From: Omphiscola glabra
Taxonomy: Eukaryota; Mollusca; Gastropoda; Lymnaeidae
DNA: 64,000 nt
Reading direction: 5' to 3'
NCBI GenBank assembly: GCA_964017045.1
Contig: OZ024794.1
Span: 7,414,329-7,478,328, forward strand
Under the pieces are notes generated by a model that saw nothing but the letters and a program-made list of their open reading frames with translations, was not told the DNA's origin and ran no database searches. Every line of letters starts with the position of its first letter. Positions within the stretch are counted from its first letter, which is position 1. The translations under genes and the position numbers were made by a program. Below, piece after piece: positions 62,901-64,000 of this stretch.

Positions 62901-64000
62901 TAAACTGAAGTTCTGGATTTTTTATTCAAAGTTAATAAGAAAATTTTTAATATCTTTCTAAAAAAGATTGCAAATTTGTATTCAAAATATTCATATATAC
63001 AATCAAGATTAAAAAATATAAACAGCAGTTATTTTCTGTTAATAGTAATAAAATAATTTGTAAATTTAACTAATACAGTATTGTTTTTCATGAATTATAG
63101 TTATGAGAGCTAGCAATAACACTAACATTGGTGAAAAATAAATCATCTGATAAACAATTTACTATATGAAATAACAACAAGCCACAAGTCAAGAACTTCA
63201 AGAATTTTTTTTCTGACCCGTGTCTATCACCTATTAATTTTTTTCATAGATACACACTCATTAAAAGTTCAACGAAAAAATTACTTTAAGCACTTTCAGG
63301 AGTAATCTACCAATTTCATAAAACTTTAAAACCGGCTTTTAAAAAAAAGTATAGAAGTTTGACTAACCATCCCCCCAGCTAAACAGCTCTCCTTCCAATG
63401 TGAGTGCCAGTGTATGACCATCAGAGCCCTTTGATGATGAAACTTTTTTAATGACTGCAGGTGGGTCGAAAGTCAACTTTCTGGGCATGGTCTGGTTGTT
63501 TGAGTCTCCTAGACCAAGGCGGCCATAGCTTCCCTTCCCACAAGCACTCACACTTCCATCTTGGTGCAGCAGGAATGAGCAGAATTGACCAGCCTCTACC
63601 TGTTCGAGTACATTAGGTCAAGACATTATTTTAAAAATCCATTCTGAAATAAATTTTAAGATACAGCTGCAATAACTCAGCTGACTTGAAGTCATACTTA
63701 AATGCTGCTCTTTACAAATTGTTTATATACAAATAATGATTTTTAGTAGATGCATGGTAACATGATTATTTTTTTCTATTTAAGTGTATTTCTAGGATTA
63801 ATTTTTGTTTAGATACATTTACAATACTTTTTATCACATTCTGCTGGGACAATCAGTAGATACCCACATTTCCCTCTAGTAATATAGAATTTTTACCTGT
63901 TGACAGTCAGCAAACACTGTTGTGAGCTTGGGGGTCAATATCTTCTCTTGGCTGCCCTCAGCCAGCTGATGACTGCTGTTGCTACCCCATACAAACACAC
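450..64000 (-). CDS. HERC1: HERC1 giant HECT E3 ubiquitin ligase, 75 exons, partial at both ends
   Basis: This is the only host gene seen. Translating the minus strand exon by exon gives about 4,360 codons in the order RCC1-like domain, helical scaffold, SPRY, UBA, Cys/His module, WD40, second RCC1-like domain, HECT. Among animal proteins that order is specific to HERC1; HERC2 has three RCC1 domains and no WD40 block. HERC1 is a cytosolic and Golgi-associated ubiquitin ligase that also binds small GTPases and clathrin. Exon junctions were chosen so that donor, acceptor and codon phase all agree, and all 74 joints are phase-compatible, with no in-frame stop or frameshift. The gene therefore looks intact. 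The start codon, the first few hundred codons, the catalytic cysteine and the stop lie outside the window. Gene identity is very secure; individual exon edges are inferred from splice consensus, not transcripts. Confidence 0.96.
740..1010 (-). mobile_element. RTE-like non-LTR retrotransposon 3' end, decayed
   Basis: The minus strand reads as the common tail of an RTE-type reverse transcriptase (a gene-end motif like LRWMDDV...W...[11 protein letters not shown] followed by a stop), then a short 3' tail. The last 58 bp are tandemly duplicated (units at about 763 and 821, from tccatccctg to cttcctta). The same tail occurs on the plus strand at 26945-27122 in a different sequence state, so this is a dispersed family. 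No intact frame remains. Confidence 0.7.
1040..1912 (+). mobile_element. Non-LTR retrotransposon (CR1/I-like) RT C-terminal remnant
   Basis: A plus-strand frame (about 1190-1830, with frame errors) contains [20 protein letters not shown], a thumb-like region, and [20 protein letters not shown]. These are typical of the C-terminal end of invertebrate non-LTR reverse transcriptases. The polymerase YADD core is absent, so it is a 5'-truncated, dead copy. It abuts a minus-strand retroelement at about 1870. Confidence 0.7.
1870..3010 (-). mobile_element. Decayed non-LTR element: endonuclease-RT linker and start of RT
   Basis: On the minus strand, 3010 to about 2560 gives a Lys/Glu-rich linker broken by stops. 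From 2250 to 1880 it gives [17 protein letters not shown], then [16 protein letters not shown] and a degenerate [10 protein letters not shown] block. These are RT motifs 1-3. Multiple stops and frameshifts show it is dead. A three-unit tandem repeat (2300-2478) interrupts it. Confidence 0.65.
2300..2478. repeat. About 64-bp tandem repeat, 3 copies
   Basis: Units starting with acatcagagcgctg or acatccgagcgctg occur at about 2300 (short, 51 bp), 2351 and 2415. The first lacks the 14-bp catggacacaat segment found in the others. The array lies inside the decayed minus-strand retroelement. Confidence 0.8.
3060..3320. other. Unrecognised intron segment with tataagacgcacc motif
   Basis: A moderately GC-richer island within AT-rich intron. 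It holds actataagacgcaccctgtgcac at the left and a gcacctggtgcac-type motif near the right. It could be a degraded transposon end, but no inverted repeat pair or target duplication is convincing. Confidence 0.3.
3969..4110. repeat. 15-bp minisatellite, about 9 copies
   Basis: The unit ggtaccaacccacca is repeated almost perfectly about nine times and decays at the right end. It lies 210 bp downstream-side of no exon edge; it is in the HECT intron between 3759 and 5224. It contains a KpnI-like ggtacc in each unit. Confidence 0.92.
4330..5200 (+). mobile_element. RTE/jockey-like reverse transcriptase fragment, dead
   Basis: The plus strand encodes, in shifting frames, [15 protein letters not shown], then [20 protein letters not shown] (RT motif A with D-x-TKA-D), then [20 protein letters not shown] (motif B), and [13 protein letters not shown], where the catalytic YADD has become YAED. 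The order is that of a non-LTR RT. Stops and the changed active site mean it is inactive. It ends only 25 bp from the HECT exon at 5225, so the insertion stopped just short of coding sequence. Confidence 0.8.
6456..12224 (-). CDS. HERC1: HERC1 exons 65-71: second RCC1-like propeller (RLD2)
   Basis: Exons: 12104-12224, 11585-11723, 11176-11357, 10403-10558, 8458-8683, 7533-7780, 6456-6686. RCC1 blades: [51 protein letters not shown] then [56 protein letters not shown], and [18 protein letters not shown] then [11 protein letters not shown]. In mammals this propeller is linked to clathrin heavy chain and ARF binding. The last exon continues into a conserved helix, [20 protein letters not shown]. 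The 3' end and donor of exon 8458-8683 are copied twice more downstream (8351-8450). Confidence 0.95.
6851..7106. repeat. 49-bp minisatellite, 5 copies
   Basis: Units such as taattacccactccttgatt plus tagccaaataaataaaacta repeat with a 49-bp period. Variants alternate between ctgataat and tgggtaat at the joint. The array is in the intron between exons 6456-6686 and 7533-7780, about 165 bp from the former. Confidence 0.9.
8351..8500. repeat. 50-bp tandem triplication of an exon end plus splice donor
   Basis: Three 50-bp units start at 8351, 8401 and 8451. The rightmost unit overlaps the last 43 nt of coding exon 8458-8683 and its donor (CAAG|gtaaata on the minus strand). The two left copies are intronic, and both keep a GT donor: copy 2 is CAAG|gtaaata, copy 1 is CATG|gtaaaa. 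Use of the next donor downstream would add 50 nt and shift frame. Confidence 0.88.
8684..10402. other. Intron with short AT arrays and one SINE
   Basis: This 1.7-kb intron separates two RLD2 exons. It holds a small gacacatataaaa array (8763-8812, about 4 units of 15 bp), a tRNA-derived SINE near 9856-10021, and otherwise AT-rich sequence with no coding or structural signal I can support. Confidence 0.7.
9856..10021 (-). mobile_element. tRNA-derived SINE (Ser/Leu-like head)
   Basis: Reading the minus strand from 10021, gggttgccgagtggtctaaa resembles the A box of a class II tRNA (Ser/Leu type), followed some 45 nt later by gaggtcaatctc, a weakened B box. The remainder continues as an unrelated body. 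No intact tRNA fold can be drawn, so this is a pol III-type retroposon and not a tRNA gene. Confidence 0.55.
12442..14903 (-). CDS. HERC1: HERC1 exons 61-64: linker from WD40 to RLD2
   Basis: Exons: 14730-14903, 13925-14060, 13297-13451 and 12442-12527. Conserved landmarks are [90 protein letters not shown] and [18 protein letters not shown]. All align in order with vertebrate HERC1 (for example LPMMLQEQYAYEK and CGDQLVHSPYMQCLASLA). The segment is helical with no visible active-site motif and leads straight into the first RLD2 blade. Confidence 0.92.
13017..13142. repeat. 43-44 bp tandem repeat, 3 copies
   Basis: The unit acttaagtacatattagcta followed by tgtaaagaacatttacagtc occurs three times, the last decayed. 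It is in the intron between exons 12442-12527 and 13297-13451, about 155 bp on the 3' side of the latter's donor. Confidence 0.85.
13602..13735 (+). mobile_element. hAT-like transposon left-end fragment
   Basis: Starts with cagtggttctcaaagtaggc, the typical terminal sequence of many hAT elements, and continues G-rich. No matching gaaccactg end or 8-bp duplication is found downstream, so only one end seems to remain. It lies about 190 bp from an exon. Confidence 0.45.
14215..14272. repeat. Dispersed repeat copy 1 (pair with 15316-15376)
   Basis: aatattaatatatatacaat followed by aaattatacagattttaact and ttcaaatgaaatac matches 15316-15376 with few changes. The two copies sit in adjacent introns about 1.1 kb apart, in the same orientation. 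Origin unknown. Confidence 0.75.
14348..14374 (+). ncRNA. Possible Penelope-type minimal hammerhead ribozyme core
   Basis: ctgatgaaggctctaagccg then aaacgtc contains the two conserved hammerhead boxes, CUGAUGA and GAAAC, separated by a hairpin (ggc-tctaa-gcc) in the place of stem II. Penelope-like retroelements are known to carry minimal hammerheads of this form in their terminal repeats. Following sequence (to about 14450) resembles a Penelope-type tail. I see no second copy nearby and no RT, so this would be a solo or fragmentary end. The extra A before the stem is imperfect. Confidence 0.45.
15079..22433 (-). CDS. HERC1: HERC1 exons 53-60: WD40 repeat domain
   Basis: Exons: 22276-22433, 21634-21836, 20894-21097, 18975-19099, 18339-18544, 17578-17674, 15508-15684, 15079-15177. 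WD40 strands are clear: [20 protein letters not shown] then [30 protein letters not shown] then [12 protein letters not shown]...[61 protein letters not shown] across an exon joint; [20 protein letters not shown] then WLNIW; and [17 protein letters not shown]. The repeats match HERC1 in order. Introns inside the domain carry a 44-bp array, a 64-bp array next to the 19099 acceptor, a 24-bp array and a nested RTE/MITE insertion. Confidence 0.94.
15316..15376. repeat. Dispersed repeat copy 2 (pair with 14215-14272)
   Basis: Same segment as at 14215, with an extra ta and a few substitutions (aacaaattataaagatttta). It may be a fragment of one mobile family or of a segmental copy event. Confidence 0.75.
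16500..16740. repeat. Dispersed repeat, copy 1, parent of the 44-bp array
   Basis: The stretch from attgatccaagtaaagg through cagcacatggataaatattc and accaagacaacattttt matches 35020-35310 in order and orientation, with moderate divergence. In copy 2 the sequence runs on into one tactgggggagcac...gcagactggggaac segment. Here that segment has expanded into the array at 16740-17378. Confidence 0.75.
16740..17378. repeat. 44-bp minisatellite, about 14 copies
   Basis: The unit gacctgagggagcacagtgg followed by tcattttgacagactgggga and acta is repeated about 14 times. Variants alternate between gacctgggggggaacag and gacctgagggagcacag in an irregular pattern, which implies higher-order copying. It lies about 200 bp downstream of the donor at 17578 and contains G7-G8 runs. 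Confidence 0.93.
19111..19503. repeat. About 64-bp minisatellite, 6 copies, next to a splice acceptor
   Basis: Units from ggtcactcttatagctgtgc to caagtgacatgc repeat six times starting 11 bp from the acceptor of WD40 exon 18975-19099. On the sense strand each unit carries cacaactcag, a weak AG similar in context to the genuine ttctcag acceptor. Confidence 0.92.
20243..20840 (-). mobile_element. RTE-like retrotransposon 3' end with zinc-finger tail, split by a MITE
   Basis: On the minus strand, 20840 to 20545 encodes [20 protein letters not shown] and a downstream W-x2-AV...[11 protein letters not shown] region, the usual C-terminal end of RTE-type polyproteins. After the MITE, 20375 to 20243 continues with [20 protein letters not shown] then C, a C2HC-type finger often found at the end of such ORFs. 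Only this 3' portion is present, so it is 5'-truncated and dead. Its right end overlaps the intron start 50 bp from exon 20894-21097. Confidence 0.8.
20382..20539. mobile_element. MITE copy A (158 bp) with terminal inverted repeats
   Basis: Begins cagacctgtttactcttacg and ends gagggtaaacaggtctg, giving inverted repeats of about 18 bp or longer with a tacgatttt sub-repeat on both sides. Flanks are agtatt and cgtatt, a 6-bp target duplication with one change. It has no coding capacity and splits the RTE tail. It is about 90% similar to copy B at 39431-39587. Confidence 0.85.
21391..21602. repeat. 24-bp minisatellite, 8 copies
   Basis: The unit tctactaacttaatgtgtgc followed by caaa is repeated eight times. 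Two units carry an alternative tail (tttgattgggtat). The array ends about 30 bp from the donor of WD40 exon 21634-21836. The 24-bp length makes it look like an open frame on both strands; I do not regard it as coding. Confidence 0.92.
22579..25941 (-). CDS. HERC1: HERC1 exons 46-52: scaffold between the Cys/His module and WD40
   Basis: Exons: 25797-25941, 25008-25205, 24466-24516, 23966-24179, 23488-23716, 23013-23199, 22579-22721. Landmarks shared with vertebrate HERC1 are [26 protein letters not shown] and LG (LGLSDRRIVPEPVQF), EQASHL...[41 protein letters not shown], and [18 protein letters not shown]. Exon 24466-24516 is only 51 nt and in frame, so it could be a cassette exon, but its phases are 1/1. 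The donor of exon 25797-25941 reads GAAG|gcaagt, an apparent GC-AG intron. No GT site gives the correct phase. Confidence 0.9.
25473..25667. mobile_element. SPIN-like nonautonomous hAT element, 195 bp, intact ends and 8-bp TSD
   Basis: The left end is cagtggttctcaaccttttt and the right end is cacatgttgagaaccgctg, forming inverted repeats. The interior has gttgtggcgacccccagcca, ttattttcgttgctacttca, cttaggcgacccctgggaca and cgacccccaaaggggtcacg, which is the SPIN (Space Invader) hAT family consensus as I know it. Both sides carry atttagat (25465-25472 and 25668-25675), a perfect 8-bp hAT-type target duplication. It is an internally deleted, nonautonomous copy in the intron between exons 25008-25205 and 25797-25941. 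Confidence 0.92.
26231..27425 (-). CDS. HERC1: HERC1 exons 44-45: Cys/His metal-binding-like module
   Basis: Exons: 27323-27425 and 26231-26355. They encode [20 protein letters not shown] then PGCG, spliced to [20 protein letters not shown] and [12 protein letters not shown]. The spacing C-x2-C, H-x4-H and later C-x2-C resembles a zinc-binding fold. The same pattern is conserved in vertebrate HERC1 (CELCECSVVSFNQHMKRNHP then CG), so the cysteines and histidines are under constraint. The splice uses donor A|gtcagt at 27323, needed for phase. Metal binding is inferred from the residue pattern only. Confidence 0.9.
26681..26701. repeat. G21 homopolymer
   Basis: Twenty-one consecutive G. Could fold as a quadruplex on this strand, or be an unreliable homopolymer call. 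A C21 run of the same length is at 43587-43607. Confidence 0.85.
26945..27122 (+). mobile_element. RTE-like non-LTR retrotransposon 3' end
   Basis: The plus strand encodes [20 protein letters not shown] then [20 protein letters not shown], a common C-terminal end of RTE-type reverse transcriptases, then a stop and cgccacagggatggatgg. It is the same family as 740-1010 (minus). It is 200 bp from exon 27323-27425 and lacks the RT core. Confidence 0.75.
27767..31537 (-). CDS. HERC1: HERC1 exons 39-43: proline-rich linker and UBA domain
   Basis: Exons: 31333-31537, 30382-30602, 28672-28852, 28362-28531, 27767-27951. Exon 30382-30602 has [11 protein letters not shown], a Pro/Ser-rich stretch ([11 protein letters not shown]), then [20 protein letters not shown], the first two helices of a UBA domain with the MGF loop. 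The third helix is in the next exon ([17 protein letters not shown]). UBA folds bind ubiquitin, so it may guide substrate or chain handling. Exons 28362-28531 and 27767-27951 are acidic and Ser/Arg-rich ([32 protein letters not shown]), like the vertebrate LDEELEIDLDDEAMEAMFG segment. A retroelement end lies in the intron between the two UBA exons. Confidence 0.92.
29037..29262. repeat. 32-bp minisatellite, 7 copies
   Basis: The unit tgctgcttctagatgtaatg followed by atagcagtaaat repeats seven times with few substitutions. It is in the intron between the two UBA exons, about 185 bp from the acceptor of 28672-28852. Confidence 0.92.
29660..30230 (+). mobile_element. Non-LTR retrotransposon 3' end ending in an ATT microsatellite
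   Basis: The plus strand encodes [20 protein letters not shown] then a [15 protein letters not shown] ending and a stop at about 29980. A 3' UTR follows that ends aaataaactttattattatt. This end structure (tail of RT plus a short tandem tail) is typical of CR1/Rex-like non-LTR elements. It is 5'-truncated. Confidence 0.75.
31814..32133. repeat. 42-bp minisatellite, 7.6 copies
   Basis: The unit ttattgagaattttcttgca followed by aactttcaactataaactac and tg repeats 7.6 times with scattered changes. It starts about 85 bp downstream of the donor of the 976-bp exon. Because 42 is a multiple of 3 it produces a fake plus-strand frame. Confidence 0.92.
32218..33193 (-). CDS. HERC1: HERC1 exon 38: single 976-bp exon, Ser/Asp-rich linker
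   Basis: This is the largest exon in the window, an open frame of 325 codons. It starts in [20 protein letters not shown], passes through a long disordered Ser/Pro/Asp-rich region, and ends with a conserved helical part: [20 protein letters not shown] then [11 protein letters not shown]. This matches vertebrate HERC1 LSYLYLGAMKSLSALLGCSKYAELLLIP. It also carries [19 protein letters not shown] (PIKRALGLADLERAQAMIY in vertebrates). I place the acceptor at 33193 (phase 0) because the preceding microexon ends in phase 0; an alternative acceptor at 33204 would need a different upstream phase. A 42-bp minisatellite begins about 85 nt downstream of the donor. Confidence 0.92.
33400..34390 (+). mobile_element. 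RTE-like reverse transcriptase C-terminal half, decayed
   Basis: The frame at 33429-33806 contains [13 protein letters not shown] (intact YADD motif C) and then [20 protein letters not shown] (thumb start). Later frames give a TGHM-like segment, an [20 protein letters not shown] block and a stop. The last part (gatgtggtggagcaggccag to tgtagcgccactgatgatga) is repeated three times between 34205 and 34385. Motifs A and B are missing upstream, so this is a 5'-truncated copy with frameshifts. It is in the intron before the 976-bp exon. Confidence 0.82.
34588..34894 (-). CDS. HERC1: HERC1 exons 36-37, including a 47-bp microexon
   Basis: Exons: 34698-34894 and 34588-34634. The first encodes [20 protein letters not shown], matching the vertebrate TPLYNLEPCEPLPFDVARF segment, and a basic Ser/Arg/Glu tail. 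The second is a 47-nt microexon ([16 protein letters not shown]) whose existence is supported only by good acceptor and donor sites and by perfect phase continuity on both sides (phase 1 in, phase 0 out). Skipping it would break frame with the next exon. Confidence in the microexon itself is moderate, about 0.7. Confidence 0.82.
35020..35310. repeat. Dispersed repeat, copy 2, unexpanded
   Basis: Matches 16500-16740 and continues with a single tactgggggagcacgctggt plus gcagactggggaac segment, which is the parent unit of the 44-bp array found in copy 1. Shows that the array grew from inside this element. Confidence 0.72.
35366..36184. repeat. 25-bp minisatellite, about 33 copies
   Basis: The unit gatgaagagggtgggatgta followed by tctgt is repeated about 33 times. 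Two-state sites (ctgcg/ctgtg; gggatg/gggacg; gaggg/gaagg) form local blocks. On the minus strand it gives two overlapping repetitive frames of 275-285 codons with no start context; I treat them as artefacts of the period. It is the first of three arrays packed in one intron. Confidence 0.93.
36260..36838. repeat. 34/25-bp two-state minisatellite, about 18 copies
   Basis: The core ctaacagaacaattaatggg plus ctga is followed either by gtttgtgttt (34-bp unit) or by t (25-bp unit). Short units cluster between about 36330 and 36450, the long ones elsewhere. It directly follows the 25-bp array. Confidence 0.92.
36878..37212. repeat. 67-bp minisatellite, about 5 copies
   Basis: The unit cacaatctaaacagatctgg followed by aacattgatgtctgcttctg, atgaacttaggctgacattt and ggaacca has a 67-bp period from 36878. 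One unit is truncated near 37080-37100. The array ends about 65 bp from the donor of exon 37277-37440. Confidence 0.92.
37277..38568 (-). CDS. HERC1: HERC1 exons 33-35: polyQ/charged linker and [13 protein letters not shown] segment
   Basis: Exons: 38196-38568, 37579-37703 and 37277-37440. Exon 38196-38568 opens with [18 protein letters not shown] (GTPRDLLPGDP in vertebrates), contains a short glutamine run after DEM, and ends in a Glu/Lys/Ser-rich tail. Exon 37579-37703 is Lys-rich with a CLSC pair. Exon 37277-37440 encodes [20 protein letters not shown] followed by VQWDEGDST, matching the conserved vertebrate segment [11 protein letters not shown] and KVQWDE. Both of the first two exons have their 3' end plus splice donor duplicated downstream in the intron (see repeats at 38016-38195 and 37508-37578). 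Confidence 0.92.
37508..37578. repeat. Diverged duplicate of the end of exon 37579-37703 with its donor
   Basis: The sequence gttattacattattataggc then agcatcaacatgctttcaac resembles gttacttacattattacagg plus cagcctcaagcttgctgtca at the true exon end, about 60 bp away. The duplicate keeps a GT (gtaata on the sense strand). Divergence is greater than in the other exon-end duplications, so it looks older. Confidence 0.6.
38016..38195. repeat. 47-49 bp tandem repeat copying an exon end plus donor
   Basis: Units start at about 38016, 38063, 38110 and 38159 (cagtgtctctcaaatcagca then ctgtcacttac). The rightmost joins the true donor of exon 38196-38568 (sense GATAAGC|gtaagtgac). Copies 1 and 2 keep AAGATAAAC|gtaagt-type junctions; copy 3 lost the GT. 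So at least two near-consensus decoy donors lie 100 to 150 bp downstream of the real one. Confidence 0.85.
39205..41451 (-). CDS. HERC1: HERC1 exons 30-32: SPRY domain
   Basis: Exons: 41053-41451, 40364-40603 and 39205-39288. The SPRY (B30.2-like) core is evident: [20 protein letters not shown], then CYQWK spliced to [17 protein letters not shown], then a [18 protein letters not shown] strand, [20 protein letters not shown], and [17 protein letters not shown] in the small last exon. SPRY domains are protein-interaction folds. In HERC1 the partner is not firmly established. All three joints are phase 0. The 84-bp last exon could be skipped in frame, but that would remove the final SPRY strands. 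Confidence 0.95.
39431..39587. mobile_element. MITE copy B (157 bp), 6-bp TSD cactac
   Basis: Starts cagacctgtttactcttaca and ends ttggggtgaacaggtctg. It is flanked by cactac on both sides (39425-39430 and 39588-39593), a perfect 6-bp target duplication. It has the same orientation as copy A. The inverted ends plus no coding capacity define a MITE; the superfamily is not clear to me. Confidence 0.87.
41725..45250 (-). CDS. HERC1: HERC1 exons 23-29: pre-SPRY helical scaffold
   Basis: Exons: 45003-45250, 44597-44794, 43995-44115, 43289-43532, 42854-42972, 42314-42460, 41725-41831. Recognisable HERC1 landmarks are [24 protein letters not shown] helices, [47 protein letters not shown] and the [11 protein letters not shown] helix. 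The order and spacing match vertebrate HERC1. No enzymatic motif is present; this is likely an extended alpha-solenoid. Introns here are clean of recognisable mobile elements, apart from a 21-nt C run at 43587-43607. Confidence 0.9.
41832..48580. other. Introns 16-29 region: AT-rich, no recognisable elements
   Basis: Outside the exons listed, this region is AT-rich (short A/T runs, an A18 run near 44355) with no tandem array, inverted repeat or RT motif I can support. A C21 run lies at 43587-43607. It contrasts with the repeat-laden introns on both sides. Confidence 0.6.
43587..43607. repeat. C21 homopolymer
   Basis: Twenty-one consecutive C, 55 bp from the acceptor of exon 43289-43532 on its 5' side. 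On the sense strand this is a G run within the upstream intron and would sit where a pyrimidine tract is usually found. Confidence 0.85.
45572..49282 (-). CDS. HERC1: HERC1 exons 16-22: scaffold and acidic/phospho-type linker
   Basis: Exons: 49088-49282, 48581-48760, 47909-48023, 47300-47559, 46647-46781, 45854-45945, 45572-45647. The first carries the conserved [11 protein letters not shown] segment (GGMLQG.P in vertebrates). Exon 47300-47559 has a conserved helix ([20 protein letters not shown]) followed by an acidic Ser/Glu/Asp tract. Exon 46647-46781 has a conserved [16 protein letters not shown] helix. Exon 45854-45945 contains [13 protein letters not shown], a basic-directed Ser/Thr stretch resembling a kinase or 14-3-3 site (inference). 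All joints are phase-consistent. The very small exons 45572-45647 (76 bp) and 45854-45945 (92 bp) are candidates for alternative splicing, but each would shift frame if skipped alone. Confidence 0.9.
49330..51790 (-). mobile_element. Decayed non-LTR retrotransposon carrying an internal 33-bp array
   Basis: On the minus strand from 51790: an endonuclease tail ([20 protein letters not shown] then FKTVIAGDF, like the IIAGDFN motif of APE-type domains), a linker, then an RT start ([14 protein letters not shown] and [18 protein letters not shown], broken by a stop). After the array comes [20 protein letters not shown], a C-terminal Cys/His tail common in non-LTR elements. The middle of the RT is missing and the array lies in its place. 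The whole fills the intron between exons 49088-49282 and 52013-52201. Confidence 0.75.
49851..50996. repeat. 33-bp minisatellite, about 34 copies
   Basis: The unit tcctggtatattgtgtcttg followed by ttatactgtgatg is repeated about 34 times, nearly perfect. A few units use tacccattg in place of tatattg (50580, 50815, 50850, 50985), giving 35-bp units. Since 33 is divisible by 3, it yields long false reading frames on both strands (up to 353 codons); no transcript or start context supports them. It sits inside a dead retroelement. Confidence 0.95.
52013..54499 (-). CDS. HERC1: HERC1 exons 12-15: helical scaffold
   Basis: Exons: 54320-54499, 53138-53290, 52597-52729 and 52013-52201. The first opens with [18 protein letters not shown], the direct continuation of the KGQ that ends the previous exon, and matches vertebrate HERC1. 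The others are leucine-rich amphipathic helices (for example [19 protein letters not shown] and [19 protein letters not shown]). The last joins across the retrotransposon-bearing intron to [19 protein letters not shown]. No enzymatic motif is seen. The 4.2-kb intron before this block is almost entirely minisatellite and the 2.7-kb intron after it holds a dead non-LTR element, so this block sits between two heavily invaded introns. Confidence 0.92.
54655..58724. repeat. 74-bp minisatellite, exactly 55 units, each with a coding-exon end and splice donor
   Basis: 4,070 bp equals 55 x 74, so there are no net indels. The sense-strand unit is ctcatttcag, then 54 nt ending in CACCAAGGGCCAG, then gtatatctag. 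The last 48 nt of that 54-nt block are the end of exon 58677-58802 ([16 protein letters not shown]). The rightmost unit is the real exon end. Each unit also has an AG preceding the block (6 nt of which, ccttaa, place a TAA in frame). Variation is nearly absent: a few units have ggaatgagc for gaaatgagc, and units at about 54677 and 55935 have gatacacc. The array fills 97% of the intron to exon 54320-54499. Confidence 0.97.
58677..60009 (-). CDS. HERC1: HERC1 exons 9-11: post-RLD1 conserved helical segment
   Basis: Exons: 59875-60009, 59471-59636 and 58677-58802. The last contains the strongly conserved stretch [19 protein letters not shown] followed by [11 protein letters not shown], nearly the same as in vertebrate HERC1, so this junction is under strong constraint. 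The exon at 59875 needs the upstream acceptor (high end 60009, not 60005) to keep phase with the preceding exon. The donor of the exon ending at 58677 reads CAG then gtatat. That exon's last 48 nt and its donor are the parent of the 55-copy array immediately downstream. No catalytic motif is visible; the segment is predicted to be helical scaffold. Confidence 0.93.
58803..63896. other. Introns within RLD1 region: AT-rich, no recognisable elements
   Basis: Between the RLD1 exons and back to 58803 I see only AT-rich sequence with short homopolymers. No tandem arrays, inverted repeats or RT motifs are evident, so the repeat invasion starts downstream of exon 58677-58802. Confidence 0.55.
60164..64000 (-). 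CDS. HERC1: HERC1 exons 1-8 of the window: first RCC1-like propeller (RLD1)
   Basis: Exons: 63897-64000 (cut by the window edge), 63368-63599, 62680-62759, 62358-62454, 61961-62104, 61318-61445, 60975-61119, 60164-60335. They encode consecutive RCC1 blades, each with the G-D-x-G-x-LG-HG and V-x-C-G-x-x-H-x-x-A signatures. Examples are [44 protein letters not shown] and [20 protein letters not shown]. In mammalian HERC1 this propeller is reported to interact with ARF and Rab GTPases. The block opens in the middle of a blade (VFVWGSN), so the true start of RLD1 is upstream of the window. Introns are short, about 0.2 to 0.6 kb, and AT-rich. Blade sequence is conserved enough that orthology, not just family membership, is clear. 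Confidence 0.95.

Overview
The window is one strand of a very large, intron-rich animal gene. Its minus strand encodes most of HERC1, the giant HECT-type E3 ubiquitin ligase, and no other host gene is visible. I traced 75 coding exons from 64000 down to 450, about 13.1 kb or roughly 4,360 codons. Every exon junction found keeps reading phase, and every intron is GT-AG except one apparent GC-AG intron. Human HERC1 has 4,861 residues, so the window lacks roughly the first 370 codons (beyond the right edge) and the last 200 or so, including the catalytic HECT cysteine (beyond the left edge). AT-rich introns, a SPIN-type hAT element, many RTE-like retrotransposon ends and abundant minisatellites suggest a gastropod mollusc, perhaps a pulmonate snail. 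That species call is inference.

Layout in gene order (right to left): first RCC1-like propeller (64000-60164); a helical scaffold (60009-41725); a SPRY domain (41451-39205); a charged and Ser-rich linker (38568-31537) with one 976-bp exon; a UBA motif (30602-28672); a Cys/His metal-binding-like module (27425-26231); another helical stretch (25941-22579); WD40 repeats (22433-15079); a linker (14903-12442); the second RCC1-like propeller (12224-6456); and the start of the HECT domain (5948-450). This is the HERC1 order RLD1-SPRY-UBA-WD40-RLD2-HECT.

The introns hold the unusual material. There are about 19 separate tandem arrays with units of 15 to 77 bp. The largest is exactly 55 units of 74 bp (54655-58724). 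Each unit copies the 3' end of a highly conserved coding exon together with its 5' splice site. Three other exons (ends at 8458, 37579, 38196) also have their exon-end-plus-donor segment duplicated into the downstream intron, so decoy donors appear repeatedly in this one gene. Mobile DNA includes a 195-bp SPIN-like hAT element with a perfect 8-bp target duplication (25473-25667). It also includes two copies of a 157-158 bp MITE, one of them inserted in the tail of a dead RTE element, at least eight decayed non-LTR retrotransposon pieces, a tRNA-derived SINE, and a possible Penelope-type hammerhead ribozyme core.
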